From: Neopestalotiopsis rosae
Lineage: Eukaryota > Ascomycota > Sordariomycetes > Amphisphaeriales > Sporocadaceae
NCBI GenBank assembly: GCA_023078685.1
Contig: JALGAS010000001.1
Location: forward strand, 3,720,001 to 3,784,000
Direction: 5' to 3'
Length of the DNA stretch: 64,000 nucleotides
Made by a program: the position numbers and the translations under genes. The notes beneath the pieces are model-generated. The model did no database searches. It had not been told where the DNA came from and saw nothing but the letters and a program-made list of their open reading frames with translations. The number at the start of each line of letters is the position of its first letter. The first letter of the stretch is position 1. Below are positions 35,287 to 47,556 of the stretch, piece after piece.

Positions 35287-35959
35287 TAAGATGAGGTGGA
35301 TGACACGAGTAATGATTAGATGAAATATAGTGCTAGCATGTGTAATGAATAATGAACAGCAATGAGCCGTCAGAGGGGAGTAGGAGATTTTGCAATGACT
35401 CGGCATATCATTCACCCAATTGTTTGCAATGGTCAAATAAATAATTCTGATATTCGGATTTATATGCGCAAGTCTTGATTGTATACTGTGTCTTTGATCA
35501 TACCCAAGCCCTTCTTGGGTTACCGAACTCCAGTGCATAATGCCAACCCAGACGTGTGGGTTTTATTTGAAGAGGAAGACCAGTCGACCAGAACCAAAAA
35601 ATATTCATGGTCTGCAATAATTGCAATGCGCAGCATTGGGTATCTCTGGACAAGTACGGTTATGCCGTTAATTTCCGACAGTGCGGCGTCACAATGTGTG
35701 CACTCGCAGCCCGTTTGCCTTGCATAGTTGAAATCTCTCCTTGTAGGGAGGATTTGGTCGACGTGGGAAGAAGTGAAGATGCGTAACGAATGCGGGCCCA
35801 ACCTCCATCCTCATTACCAATAGTTGTTTTCCATGTCTCACAACTCCGAGGTGCCCTGGTCGTCTCAAGTCTTCCCATGCCCACGTCATGATATAACGCC
35901 GTGCCGTGATTCTAAAATGTTAAGAGTGAAAAAAAGTGTTGAAATCAAAGCGTACTCCT
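35287..35959. other. Convergent 3' interval between amine oxidase and lcb2
   Basis: Both flanking genes end here, so this should be 3' untranslated sequence. No gene or repeat is visible. Confidence 0.55.
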
Positions 35960-37960
35960 CTACACCAGCTTCATCTTGGTGTCAGCAACGCCAGCTGCAA
36001 TGACATCCTCGAGTTGCCATCGTGGTGCTTCGTATGACTCCTCCAAGCCATTCTCTTTTCTCCACTCGGCCTCGTTCTCAGCGTTGATGCCAGTAGGAAG
36101 CTTTTGTCCACCAGCAATTCCGGTAGAGAACTTGAGCTGAAGGATATCGCCAACTTCGTCACAGGCTGCCAAGAGGCGGTCCATGTCGTCCTTGTTGTGT
36201 GCAGCCGACACACAGAAACGTACACGGGAGCTGATCAGGGGAGTCGCGGGGTAACCGACAATAACGACAGAGATCTTGCGCTTCAACATCTCGTGACTGA
36301 AAGCAGACATCTTGCCGGGGTTGTAGAGCGGGACGGGGATAATGGGCGAGTCGTCGTGACCGTACACAATGAGACCGAGACGCTTAAGTCCAAGTCGGAG
36401 GTAGCGAGAGTTGAAGGCGATTCTCTGCAGGCGCTCCTCGCCTTGGCCGGGAATGAGTTCACCAGTAATCAGCTTGAGCGAGGCGAGAATTTGCATCAGG
36501 ACAGATGGAGCAGGAGCTTCTCCCAATTGAGTGGCAGCATTGACACCACGGAGCTTGGCAATGATGGAGGGTTCAGCAGCCACGTAACCACCGTTGGCAC
36601 CGAAGGACTTGGTCAGGGTTCCCATGAGAATATCAACCTTGGCAGGGTCAATACCAAAGTAATCGCAGACACCACGTCCGTTGGGACCAAGTGCACCAAT
36701 ACTGTGGGCTTCGTCAACAAAGAGGTAAAACTTGTAGGTTTCCTTGAGCTTCAGAATTCCGGGCAGATCGCACATGGTACCCTCCATGGAGTACAGGCCC
36801 TCAACAGCAACCAAGATCTTCTTCCAAGGACGGTGGGTGCGCGGCTGACCCTGGGCAATGGCTTCACGAAGCTTCTTTTCGAGCTCAAACATGTCGTTGT
36901 GCTTGAAGGAGCGAACAACAGCACCAGAAAGACGTGCGCCAACACGAATGGAGGCATGGTTGAGTTCGTCGGAGATGATGAGACAGCCCTTGGAAACCAG
37001 GGCAGGGAACGAACTGGCATTGGTAACAAAACCCATGGAGAAAACCATGGCAGCGGGCTTGCCTACAAACTTGGCAACCTCCTTTTCGACTTCGACTGCC
37101 AAATCCGAGGTTCCAACGTCTCCGCGGGGGCTGCAGAAGCTCAATCCGTACTTGCGGACACACTCTTCAACGGCATCAGCACAGGGGCCCTCGGACTGAG
37201 CGAAACCAAGGTAGTTGTATGAACTCATGTTGAGAGTCTCGGTAAGACTGCCGGTGAACTTGTAGGATCGGTTGTAATCGGAGGAAACGCGGTCCATGAG
37301 GCTAATGTAGCGGCCAGGAACGCCAGTGGTAGGGCGAGCGAAGCAGTCGTCAATACGCAGCTTCAATCTCCGAACGTAGAAGCTGTCGAAATCGTCCGTC
37401 AAGGGGGCATATCCGTTGATGGGCTTGACACTCTTGTACATGGGGTTCTTGCTGAACCTCTGGCCAAAGAAATCGCGGACGTGACCCAGAGCAATCAGAA
37501 GCAGGTAACTGATGTAGGTGGTGAGAACAAAGTAGTAGGGCGGCTCGTCGATAACGGGTGCCTTCAGGGGCTCTCCGTGGTGCTTGCTAACATATCGGTG
37601 GGTGGCGTGGTTGAGGGGACCAAATTGCGCATCGGCGCGTCTCTTCAGAGTAATTTCCTCGGACGAGGGAGGCTGGAAAAGGGTGGTGGGCGCCTCATCA
37701 TCATTAGGTTCACCGGCGGTAGCGGTGGAGAGGGAGATGGTAGGAAGCGAGAGGCTCGGGGCGGTGATGGACCGCGACGAGTTGTTCTGCATGGCCATGA
37801 GAGCCTGCTGAGCAGTGGGCTGCTCTTTTTGCCGGGGCGTCACAGAGAAGAACTGGCTCAGGCGGTTGGCCTTTGAGGTAGACGGTCTCCTATCGCCAGT
37901 CTTTTCCGTCTCTGGCATGCTGTTCGAAGATGTGAAAGGTATCGAGATTCGACGGGGCAT
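35960..37960 (-). CDS. lcb2: Serine palmitoyltransferase subunit 2 (Lcb2)
   Basis: A single-exon coding region of 666 residues from the ATG at 37960 (MPRRISIPF). The enzyme condenses serine with palmitoyl-CoA, the first step of sphingolipid synthesis, in the ER membrane as a heterodimer with Lcb1. A Ser/Thr-rich N-terminal extension is followed by a membrane helix (YYFVLTTYISYLLLIALG) and an aminotransferase fold type I core: NMSSYNYLGFA, SPRGDVGTSDL, ISDELNHASIRVGARLSG, LFVDEAHSIGALGPNGRGV and GTLTKSFGANGGY. Lys451 in that last block is the PLP Schiff-base lysine; Lcb1 lacks it, which fixes this as the catalytic subunit. An ATG 50 codons upstream in the same frame (38110) is possible, but that extension is low quality and includes a possible leader splice acceptor (GTTTCAG near 38060). 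Confidence 0.95.
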   Translation of the reverse strand: MPRRISIPFTSSNSMPETEKTGDRRPSTSKANRLSQFFSVTPRQKEQPTAQQALMAMQNNSSRSITAPSLSLPTISLSTATAGEPNDDEAPTTLFQPPSSEEITLKRRADAQFGPLNHATHRYVSKHHGEPLKAPVIDEPPYYFVLTTYISYLLLIALGHVRDFFGQRFSKNPMYKSVKPINGYAPLTDDFDSFYVRRLKLRIDDCFARPTTGVPGRYISLMDRVSSDYNRSYKFTGSLTETLNMSSYNYLGFAQSEGPCADAVEECVRKYGLSFCSPRGDVGTSDLAVEVEKEVAKFVGKPAAMVFSMGFVTNASSFPALVSKGCLIISDELNHASIRVGARLSGAVVRSFKHNDMFELEKKLREAIAQGQPRTHRPWKKILVAVEGLYSMEGTMCDLPGILKLKETYKFYLFVDEAHSIGALGPNGRGVCDYFGIDPAKVDILMGTLTKSFGANGGYVAAEPSIIAKLRGVNAATQLGEAPAPSVLMQILASLKLITGELIPGQGEERLQRIAFNSRYLRLGLKRLGLIVYGHDDSPIIPVPLYNPGKMSAFSHEMLKRKISVVIVGYPATPLISSRVRFCVSAAHNKDDMDRLLAACDEVGDILQLKFSTGIAGGQKLPTGINAENEAEWRKENGLEESYEAPRWQLEDVIAAGVADTKMKLV

Positions 37961-40900
37961 TGCTGAGGATGACCGAAAATCGCTTTGATGACAATTGATC
38001 ACACGCAGGTCCGTAGAGGATGTCCTTTGATGGATGGCTGTATCTCTATTGTCGCGAGTAGCTGAAACGGAGAAGCAAACAGTTAGCGAATGCTTTGATG
38101 ATACCACCAACCCAGGCAGAGGATGAGCGTATTTTCAGGTAAGCGATGGTGGGAGCTGGTGTCTTGGATTTTAGGTGTTGTAATGAGTGAACAAGGCCCA
38201 ATCCTGCTAACCCTGGTGCTGCCTGCGGAAGAGGATGCGCGGATCTCGTAGCGATTGCTACGCCCCAGAATGGCACCAAGAGGATAGAAGGGAAACAACG
38301 GATTGCGACGATGTTTTGAAGCCGTCCGAGTCCGCCGTGTCCCTCTTATTCTCTTGGAGATTGACCCAATGTTTACTCTTTCGGAGCCAAAAAGACCGAT
38401 TGACTGACTTCCTTTTCTTTTCGTCCAAAAAACAAATTTGACTCACCTGAACAAAGAAAACAAACAAACACCACCAATCGACACCCGGTATAATTAGAAT
38501 TACTATGTCGTCAAAAGTGCTGCGATTGTCGACTATACGTATGAGTGTGTGTCGAAGTCGAGCCCGTCACAACTAGCTGAATTGAGGAGCTCTTCAGTGG
38601 CTGAGAAGAGTGTCGACGTCAGTTTGTGTGTCGCAGATTAACAACCAAGAAAAAAAATAGTTGCCGTGCTTTCCGCTGTGGTTGGGAGCGAGAAAGCGTC
38701 CGTGCTAGTTATTTTTAATATTGTCTGCAAGGAACGACGGGTTGGTCGGTTGGCTGGTTGGTTGGCTCGATTACAGTCTGCCTAATGTAGGAATTTGGCA
38801 GAAGGGGGCGGCGTAAAGGAGAGGGACTTGACGGCTCTTGGCGCTCCTTTGGCTCGGTTTTGGGGGCTGGGAGGGCACGGAGATAGGTAGATAGCAGATG
38901 ACCGGGGGACCGACCAAGGCTGAGCAATTCCCGAGTCAGAGTCAGATCAAACTCAAAGAGGCTCAAAAGGCACGATTGAATAGCTTCGTTGCACCGGGAG
39001 GAAATTGAGCGAGAATATGAGAATGGGGGGTGTAACTCACGATGATTGAAATTCACTTCAACTAACAAGCAACTGCAGGATCTGCAGCAGATGAGAGTCC
39101 AAGCAAGGTCAGTTAATCAATCAGGCCGTAGGTCGCGTTTGTGTCTCGTGTCGCGAGGGAAGAAAGGAGTGGAGGAAGAGAGGAAATGAACAATTCCACC
39201 GAGAAGAGAGTCGAAGAGCAGCTGGGCCACGTTCCGGAGGAGAGCTCTAGGCTCTATGTAATTTAGAGGAGCAGCTATGACCCCTAATCATGGAAAAGCG
39301 ATGGGCTCCAGGCACAATTTCAGCATGCACCCGAAGCCAGAGAAAAAAAAAATACACGCCAAAAAAACCCACACTGGACACACCCATGAAAGCCCGGCCT
39401 TTGATGAGGGCCTAGCTCCTTGCCTATCCAAATTCCGGATCATCCGTTCGCAGCACCTAATTGGCATTTTGCGATCCCGCCTTTTGCGACTTACCAGACT
39501 TGCGTCGATCAAGACCCCGATGCCGCATGGTCAAGACTTCTGGTCTGTTTCTAGGCTTGCGGCTGACCATAAGTCCAGTTGCCGGATCCAAAGCCCAGGA
39601 GCCCAAAAGACAGGATCCCACAGAAGCTCGCCCAATGTGATTTGCTGCCTAAGCGGACTGACGAGTTGCACAGGGGCCCCGGATCTGCCCTGGGCACTCT
39701 GTTCCCCAGCAGCATTAGTATTATTTCGCTCTTGGTATTTGTTTTTCGTTTTCTTATTTGAATAGCGATCCGACTATAAGGTAATTGAGCGGGCAAAACG
39801 GGCATAATGTAGCCAGCGTCGGTGTCCACCCAAAACCCGAACACTCATGCTCCAGACTGCGTCTACTGGGTACCCTACTGAGGTACTCCTCTTATTCAGG
39901 TACACAGGGTTCATGACCGACGAAAACTCGCATTAGGGGTCCGAAAAAACAAACAAACAACAACACAACGGACCATCTCGGATCTCCATCGTTGCTCAAT
40001 CCACATGACCGACCATGAGCAAATAGTGAAAGATGTATTTACCTTAATTGGTTCGGGGCGCTAACATAGTCGAGTCTTGAACATCTTTTAGACCTACTTG
40101 TCACTCACCGACATATCATACAAAGTCCATCACATACCTCGAGCTGCCGCTGGCAAGAGAGGTAGAGCGTTGGAGCTTACCAAGCGAAGTGATAAGGTCC
40201 TGGGGCTAACTTGAACACCAACTCGATTCAAGCTCGCTCACCTTACCCATATCCCCATGCGTCCGTCCAATCTTGAGCAGCATTGAGAGTCCTTTCACTA
40301 CACAGGACACGGGACTTCTGTAGTTCCCTGCAGCCTCGCGGAGTCGCGGAGATTCCCAAGCGCACAGTCCGGGCTTGACTTACATCATTCATCAATATTC
40401 CTACTCGCAATGGAAAGTCTCGGGTGCGTCGTTTACGTAGAGCTGATCATACGTCTTTGCAAAGTCAATTTCGAGGCTACTAGTCGTATTGGCAGGATCG
40501 ATATTACAGCGTCATCGTCATGCGAGAACGACCTTGCAAACCGGCCTGATCGTAGTTCGAATGGACAATCAGATGAACCATGGTCCCAAGTAGTCGTAGT
40601 GGATGTAGGTGGTGGTAGCGCCCAGGTGTCAAGTAGACTGGGGCCGAGCCAGGTACCGGGGTCGGCCGCTCTCAGTGCTGATTTTCCCGATGTTCCTTTC
40701 CTGCACGCACACATGTTTGCTGTGTCAGCATTCACCGGCTCATCAATCATCATTGACAAGTTTGTTACACTGTCAGATTGACCAAATTGCGCAGGATTGC
40801 CAGGCACGGCGCGAGCCTGGGATAGGATACTTGGGTGAGGAGTGAAGATGTGTGTGTACCCCAATCAGCTTACCTAGTACGCCGATGGGGAATTGCAAGT

Positions 40901-42086
40901 TACAGGGCTTGAGGGCTTGTCGAATGATGAAAAAGAATCAAGGTCAGCACCTGCAGTTCGGTCTGTCTCATCAGTCAGCATTGATTCTCAATTGATTCGT
41001 CCTCGGAGGCCTCGGCTGCGCCCGGACAACTAAAACCCACTCACTGATGAGCTTGGAATAGCTGTCCGTACTCTTGCAACAGCTTTCAACAGTCAGCGCC
41101 GCATACTGTACCCGTCTGACATACACACTACACACTCTTTCACTCTCTCCTAATGCCAATGTCTCGTATATAGCGCAAGAAGACCTCGCATTATACCCGA
41201 GCATGAATTGCGGCCTGTTTCTCCTACTGTAGTAGGCCACCCACCCCACCACGTCCGTCGTCTTTGTGGTCAAAGCATCAACGTCGGCATGAGACGCCCA
41301 TTTTCACAGTAGGAACCGTGCTATCCGCTGGTCTGATTCTGATTGGTAGAAGGGCGGCTTCCGCCGAAGCCACAAGGGAGCTGATGAATGATTGAGACTA
41401 GTAATAGTAATGGAGTTCAGGTCGAGTGCGGAATTGAACAGTGCAGTGCTGCATAAAAAAAAGTACTGGGTAGCCAATGAATAGGTCAGCGGCTCAGCAA
41501 CCAATCTCCACTGCATATCAGATTCAGGTACATAGCAACTGTGAGTATGAAGTGTTCATGTGAATGCAAGGACGGAGAATAGTGACAGACATTGATGAGA
41601 GAGCGATAGTGGGAGAGAAGAACAGTAAGAATGAAGCCAGAGCCGTTGATATCCTCCACTTGCCTTGGTCCCCCTTTTTATTGTCCTGCGAGGCTTCCCG
41701 TCCGTCCCCCAAATAGACATCGGGAATCCCATCAGCTTACAGAAGGTGCCGAGTTTGATCAATGGCCCTCAACCCTCCACTTCCCTCTCCGTCAGAAGCC
41801 GAAATCGATTCCGCCCGACATTTTAGCTTCGTTCGGAACCCCGATGTACGGAAGGTGGGACCAACGATCACCGCTTCCCCCAGACCAGACCAACAATTCT
41901 CCTTAATTCTTGTTCTGGGGTTTGGTTGGGGTTAATTTTTTCTTATTCGTGAGATGCTGTTGTTGAAGAATTGAAGAACCTCATGAATTGAAGTTCTACT
42001 TTCCCTGTCCTTCCCTGCAATTGAGTTTTCTCTTCCAATCTTCCCACCGCCTCAGATTGTCCGCACACCAAAAATAATAAAAAAAG
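37961..42086. promoter_or_regulatory. 4.1-kb divergent interval between lcb2 and acetoacetyl-CoA synthetase
   Basis: Both flanking genes point outward, so this holds two promoters, yet it is unusually long. Features seen are a GGTT/TTGG simple repeat at 38740-38767, pyrimidine-rich tracts on the lcb2 side, a CCTCGG-AGG-CCTCGG element at 41001-41015, and a 57-codon upstream frame at 41762-41935. Two overlapping frames at 40410-40781 (+) and 40433-40864 (-) have no domain and are not called. Confidence 0.5.
38740..38767. repeat. GGTT-type imperfect simple repeat
   Basis: Repeated GGTTGGT/GGTTGGCT units upstream of lcb2, read as CCAACC on the lcb2 sense strand. Probably slippage-derived. Confidence 0.8.
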
Positions 42087-44500
42087 ATGGGTTCGCAGAT
42101 TGAGCCAATCGAGCTATGGCGGCACCCCAAGCCAGAGTCAACGCAGATGTACAAGTTCCTGCAGCACGTCAAGGCCAAGTATCGTTTGGATATTGACGAT
42201 TATCCCGGGCTGTACAAGTGGTCGGTTGAAAATGTGCCCGCGTTCTGGGAGGATGTCTGGCGCTTCTGCGGTATAAAGGCTTCCAAGCCCTACATTGAGG
42301 TAGGGACTTCCTCCGATATGAAATTTCCCACGATGCATCTCAGCTGGGGCCATACCCGGTATGGCAGTAAAAGCGAACGATTTTGCCCAGAATCGATAAT
42401 CAAGCATTGTCCTCTCAGTCGCTTTTCGCCCTCACAATGCTTTTCCTAAAAATCCGATATCAATATGATACAGAACTCCAACTAACTCATTATTCAGGTT
42501 CTCCCACCTAATGCACCAATGTACCCGCGTCCGGATTTCTTTGCCGGGTCCTTGTTGAATTTCGCCGAAAACATGCTCTATCCCAAGGGCAGCAATGTTT
42601 CTGATGACTCGCCAGCCACCATCACTGTGACTGAGGTCGAGGGCAAAGAAGTCACAACGACTTGGGCTGAACTGCGGGAAGCCGTACGGAAATGTGCCAA
42701 CTCTCTGCGCGCGGCTGGACTGAAGCCCAAGAACAGGGTGGCGGGTTTTGTGTCGAACCACCACCAGGCCATTATTGCAATGCTAGCAGCCGCTTCCATT
42801 GGCGCTGTTTGGACAGGAATCAGCCCCGACAACGGTGTAAGTGCCGTACTAGATCGTCTTGCGCAGATTGAGCCCAAGGTCCTGTTTGCCGACAATGGAA
42901 TGGTCTACAATGGCAAGTCGTGGTCATCTACCGCCAAGACTCTAGAGATTGTTGACGGTCTCATTGGCAAGGGGCTGGAGCTTGTCGTTGTCATTAACAA
43001 CATAGAGGTCGAATTGGGACTAGATGAGATCAAGGAGAAGGGAGTCAAGGCTGTCGAGTACGAAAGCTTTCTCGGCGAGGGCGCGGATGGCGGCAAGCTA
43101 GAATTTGAGCAACTGCCTCCAGCGCACCCGCTCTATATCCTCTACTCGAGTGGCACAACCGGCCTTCCCAAGGCCATTGTTCACACAGCTCTCGGCACAT
43201 TGATCCAGCACAAGAAAGAACTCTTCCTACACTGTTCGGTCGATCCTAGCTCCACGATGCTCTATTATACAACTACCTCCTGGATGATGTGGTAGGTGCT
43301 TCTCAGATGGATCAAGGCGATCTCTGATGGGTAACACAAGATACTAACGGTTAAATAGGCACTGGTCCATAGCCGCACTTTCATGCGGCGCGACGTTGGT
43401 CTTGTACACAGGCTCCCCCTTCAAGCCTCATGGGTACTTGTCCGTTCCCAAGCTCCTAGCCAAGTACAAGGTCACACATTTTGGCACGTCGGCGAGCTAC
43501 CTCACCACGCTTGAGTCAAATAACATTATCCTTGAGAAGGAGGGTATTGAACTCCCGCATCTACAGGCCGTGTACTCGACAGCGTCGCCGCTGCCGCCCT
43601 CGACCTTTTCATACGTGTACCGGGCATTCCCATCCAGGATCAACCTCGGATCGATCACAGGCGGCACAGACATAATTTCGCTTTTCGGAGCGCCATGCCC
43701 GCTCCTCCCTGTTTACGCAGGCGAAATCCAGTGTGCAGGACTGGGTATGGCAATCGCTGTGGGTGACTCGATCACAGGCGAGCCCACTCCCGGCGAGGAT
43801 GGCGAGCTCATCTGTACGGAGCCGTTTCCGTGTCAGCCACTGACCTTTTGGGGCCCCGGCGGCGACGAAAAATACAAGGCGAGCTACTTTGAGCGGTTCG
43901 AGCCCCGGCCTACCAAGGGTCCCATTTGGCATCACGGCGACTTTGTTCGCATCGATCCGCGCACTGGCGGTCTGACCATGCTCGGCCGCTCTGACGGCGT
44001 ACTCAAGCCGAGCGGCGTCCGATTTGGCTCGGCCGAGATTTATAACATTTTGACAAAGTATTTCAGCGGCGAGGTCGAAGACGCCGTCTGCATTGGTCGC
44101 CGCCGCGAGACGGATCGCGACGAGACCGTTTGCCTGTTCGTTGTCATGTGCGAGGGACGAGTCTTTAGTGAGGACCTGGCCGAGAGGATCAAGACCACGG
44201 TCCGCAAGGAGCTCAGCCCGAGGCATGTCCCCGCTGTTGTAGAGGAAGCCGGAGGCGGCATCCCTAGGACGGGCAACGGAAAGAAGTAAGTTCACGTTTT
44301 CTCCCTCATATATATATACACCTCGTAAAATCATGCTGATCACGTACACCATTCATAGGATCGAGGTTGCTGTAAAGCAGATCCTGTCGGGTATCAAAAT
44401 CAAGACCAATGCCAGCGTCGCCAACCCGGAAGCCCTCGAGTGGTTTCAGAATTGGGCTGCTCAAGGCACCAAGAGAAAGTTGTCGCAGGCAGCTAAATGA
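42087..44500 (+). CDS. Acetoacetyl-CoA synthetase
   Basis: Four exons: 42087-42299, 42498-43291, 43359-44285 and 44359-44500, with phases that close, giving 691 residues. It is an ANL-superfamily acyl-CoA synthetase that activates acetoacetate to acetoacetyl-CoA in the cytosol. The P-loop motif is ILYSSGTTGLPKAIVH, followed by YYTTTSWMMWHWSIAAL, GGTDIISLFGAPCPLLPVYAGE, the hinge GRSDGVLKPSGVRFGSAEIYN and the C-terminal catalytic-lysine region PRTGNGKKIEVAVKQILSG. The N-terminal lid ('YKWSVENVPAFWEDVWRF') and 'GKKIEVAVKQI' ending are specific to acetoacetyl-CoA synthetases rather than acetyl-CoA synthetases. The Lys of that ending is split across intron 3. An upstream frame at 41762-41935 could damp translation if transcribed. 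Confidence 0.93.
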
Positions 44501-45078
44501 GCGCAAAAAAAATCACAGTCAGTGCTCGACGACGACATTCCGCAAGATCGGGGAAGATTAGTCATGTGGCATCTGCAGAGCATTTGTGATTGATCAGGAT
44601 TGAACCAACCATAGAAAAAGTAGATACATCGGGCTCAATTGGAGTACAAGTCAGAAAACATGTCAAATTCGGGCGGTTACGGAAAATATAGAATGAATTA
44701 ATCTAATCAATATTGGGGGGAATCTGTGTTTTATTCATGATGTGATTTCGTGACGTGGTAAAGTTCATGCAGTGTGCTGTCCAAGGGACTCGTGTAGTCC
44801 CAATATTTTGGACTATCTTCTCAGGATAGAGATAATTGCACGGGATCTATGCTGTGACTATTGGGTTTATTCTCTTTTGGTTGGGGGTGACTTTCTTTCC
44901 CGTCGTCCTATTCAAAGCCCACCGTTCCACCGAGAGGACGCCCATCCCGCCGGCAACGACTGAATACACCCGCGGTAGGAATATGGTTGCCTTGTGAATA
45001 TGGGGGAAGGGGTCCGTATGGTGTTTCTTTACGGTCTCGACTGATCCTTCTTGGCTATTTGGCTAGAAAGCTAGCTTC
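44501..45078. other. Convergent 3' interval
   Basis: The synthetase and the RanBP1 gene converge here. No gene, tRNA or repeat was seen. Confidence 0.55.
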
Positions 45079-46017
45079 TTACGAAGAGGCTTCCTTGGTC
45101 TCCTCCTCCTTGGCGGGAGCTGCGGTCTCGGCCTCGGAAGCACCAAACAGGGCCTCGTTGTCCTTCTGGGCCTGGAGGAAAGCATCCTTGAACTGGTTGG
45201 CGTTGTCCGAGTTGGCGAAGCGGATGGCCAGGGTGACGGCCTCGGGCTCGCCCTCGCTCACATCGGCGGCGGCGTTCCAGACCCAGGATCGGTCACTGCC
45301 GACGTTGGGGGAGAGCTTCATGTCGGGGACAACTAGAGGGAAAAACGCGTCAGTTGACTATAGTGCTCTGATGGGAAGGGGCTTATCTAGTCATGACAGG
45401 TAGAATACGTACTGTAGTGGTTGGCGCAGACCTTGAGGGTCTTGTCGCGGCGCATGACGAGTCTGGTCTTGCCGTTCTCCTTGTGCTTGAGCAGGCGGAC
45501 GTCACCAGTGCCGCGCTCCTTCCACTCGCTAGACTCGCGCACAAACTTGAAGAGCTTGGCACGCATCTTGAACTTTTGCTCCTCGGCCTCCTCGTTGGTC
45601 TTGACGTCGACCTTCTCGGTCAGCTTGACGACAGGCTCGAAGTGAACATCCTCGGACTCGGGAGCCTCGTCCTGTAAGATCAACAAAACGCGGTCAGCAT
45701 CTGAAAGTTGTTTTGACACTCGAGCGACACGATACACCACCATAGCGGTGACCATATGTCGTCAGAACATGGGGAAATTTTCATACCTCGCCAGCAGCAG
45801 CGGCAGCATCGCGCTGGGCCTTGGCGCTTCCAGAGTTGTCACCACGGTCCTCATCGTCGTCCTTCTTCTCCTTCTTGGCGCCACCACCGAACATGGAAAA
45901 GACGGAGGAAGAGGTGACGGAAGGCTTGGCCTCCTCAGTGGCGGTGGTAGCCTCAACGGGGGCCGCCGCGGGAGTGGTCTCCTCGACCTTGGGCTCGGTG
46001 TTCTCGGTAGAGCTCAT
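45079..46017 (-). CDS. yrb1: Ran-binding protein 1 (Yrb1)
   Basis: Three exons on the minus strand: 46017-45787, 45671-45413 and 45332-45079, giving 247 residues. The protein binds Ran-GTP and helps RanGAP release it from transport receptors in the cytoplasm. After an acidic, Ala/Thr-rich N-terminus ([20 protein letters not shown]), the Ran-binding domain spans about 85-215: [79 protein letters not shown] and [19 protein letters not shown]. All are canonical RanBP1 blocks. The Ile of NHYIV is completed across the second intron. The C-terminal tail is acidic ([11 protein letters not shown]). Length fits fungal Yrb1/Sbp1. Confidence 0.95.
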
Positions 46018-47556
46018 CTTGTCTTTTTTTTGTTTGTGTCTGGTTTGCTTGAAAACAGAAGCTCTGTAATTATGAAGACGCAAAGGTTAGTCAGGGAAAA
46101 AATAGACGATGGATAGCACACAGGCAGGGAGACAAAAAGATGGGCGGGGTGTGTGGGTGCCCGAGAGCACCAAGAAGGAGGGGCTCTGACTCGGCGAATG
46201 ATATTGCGACAGACTGCCAGGTTATACGTCGCGGGGCGCTCTAAGCTGGAGCTGGGTTGGGGGTTTGGTTTTACTGACCTTTGGGAGAGTTGAGAGGGGA
46301 AAAAAGAAAGCGAGTTGAAGCTTTACAAAGAATGAAAAGCTACTTGTTACGTCGCAGGTTACCCGGAAATTGTATGTTTGGTTGTGGTAGAAAAGAAAAT
46401 ATGCAGTCAGTCCCTGGATGGTTGCTTGGGAGGGCGGCACGCAAACAAATGGTTCCAAGTGCCAGCCCAGAAAAAAAATTGGAGGGGGAAGCACACGCGC
46501 ACACTTGGGCTACCTAATGGAAATAGCTAACCTGATAGGTTCATAGTAATTAGGCAGGCCAATGTGTGGTAAAATCGCGGGCGACCTTTTTTTCCCCCTC
46601 CCTCCCTCCAGTCAAGTCCCCCTCCGAGTCTCAACATCGCTCCTTGCCCCTCCTTGACCTGACGGTCCTTTCTGCCCGTCAGCCAGGTGGGGTGAGAACA
46701 TGTATGAGACTAGGTAAGGTACGTGTGCCGCTTTGAGGTACCGATCGCCCCAAATTAAGCAGACGAGTGACTTTGGCAATCAATAGCCTGTGACCAGCGA
46801 CAATCAGCACTCTAAATGCTAATTTCCAGGGTTCAATCATTGATGAGACTAACAGCCTCTACTGTACTTAGTTACATGTCTTTAGTCTTGGCACCATATT
46901 ACATATCTTTCTCTCAGATACTCCTCCATCTTTTTCAACCATTCGAGTATACTAATTTCAACTATTCAGGATACTGCAACCAACGAGATACTCAGAATGT
47001 ACGCTCGTTCGATATTCTGCAGCCAACTGAGCAAGGATCGAACTCAGTACCAGGAAAGTAGAACTAAACTTGAAATGATACAAATTAGAGACTTTGCATC
47101 TATATAGTCATCCTCAAACCTGACTTCGCTACTAGCACTGCTTATCCAAGGCAATATCTTCATTACGACACACAGTCATACGCATGGCTTGGTGATAAAG
47201 GAGTCGATTAGCTTCCCTATCTAACCGTGATATCCCGCAAACTTATACCATCTGCTACTAGAAATGGCTTCCTGCTCTGGGTTATCTATCATGCAAAGCC
47301 ATTGAGCGGTCGAGGTGTATCCTTGTCCTCGCTTCCGAGAAACTCCGAATCATCAATTAGTATCGTTATTCATGCCATTTCCCTCACGGATTGTGTCCAG
47401 AGCGTCTCAAGATCACCCATCGACTCTGACCATGGAGGCTAAAACCACAGACCTCAGGTCGCCACAAAAGCCAAATCCATAATACAACCATAAACGCCTG
47501 TCCTGACCAATACTGACCGACCGAGGTATAATTGCGAGTCAAAAGAACGAACAAAT
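46018..47556. other. Interval upstream of yrb1
   Basis: About 1.5 kb containing the yrb1 promoter and then the 3' side of the next minus-strand gene. No gene was recognised. A GTTCGATCC-like box B near 47034-47042 (minus strand) has no matching cloverleaf. Confidence 0.5.

Noticed and set aside
34558..35538. 326-codon minus-strand frame opposite the amine oxidase
   Set aside because: Overlaps exon 4 of a gene with a complete active site; the peptide is low complexity (Val/Leu/Gly).
36104..37222. 372-codon plus-strand frame opposite lcb2
   Set aside because: It is the codon-bias shadow of lcb2 on the opposite strand, with no recognisable domain.
40410..40864. Overlapping frames of 123 (+) and 143 (-) codons
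   Set aside because: Both are open over the same bases, neither has a domain, and codon use is unremarkable.
46995..47060. tRNA-like fragment on the minus strand (GTTCGATCC followed by GCTCAGTTGGC)
   Set aside because: Box B-like and box A-like words occur in the wrong order and no acceptor stem or anticodon arm can be drawn.
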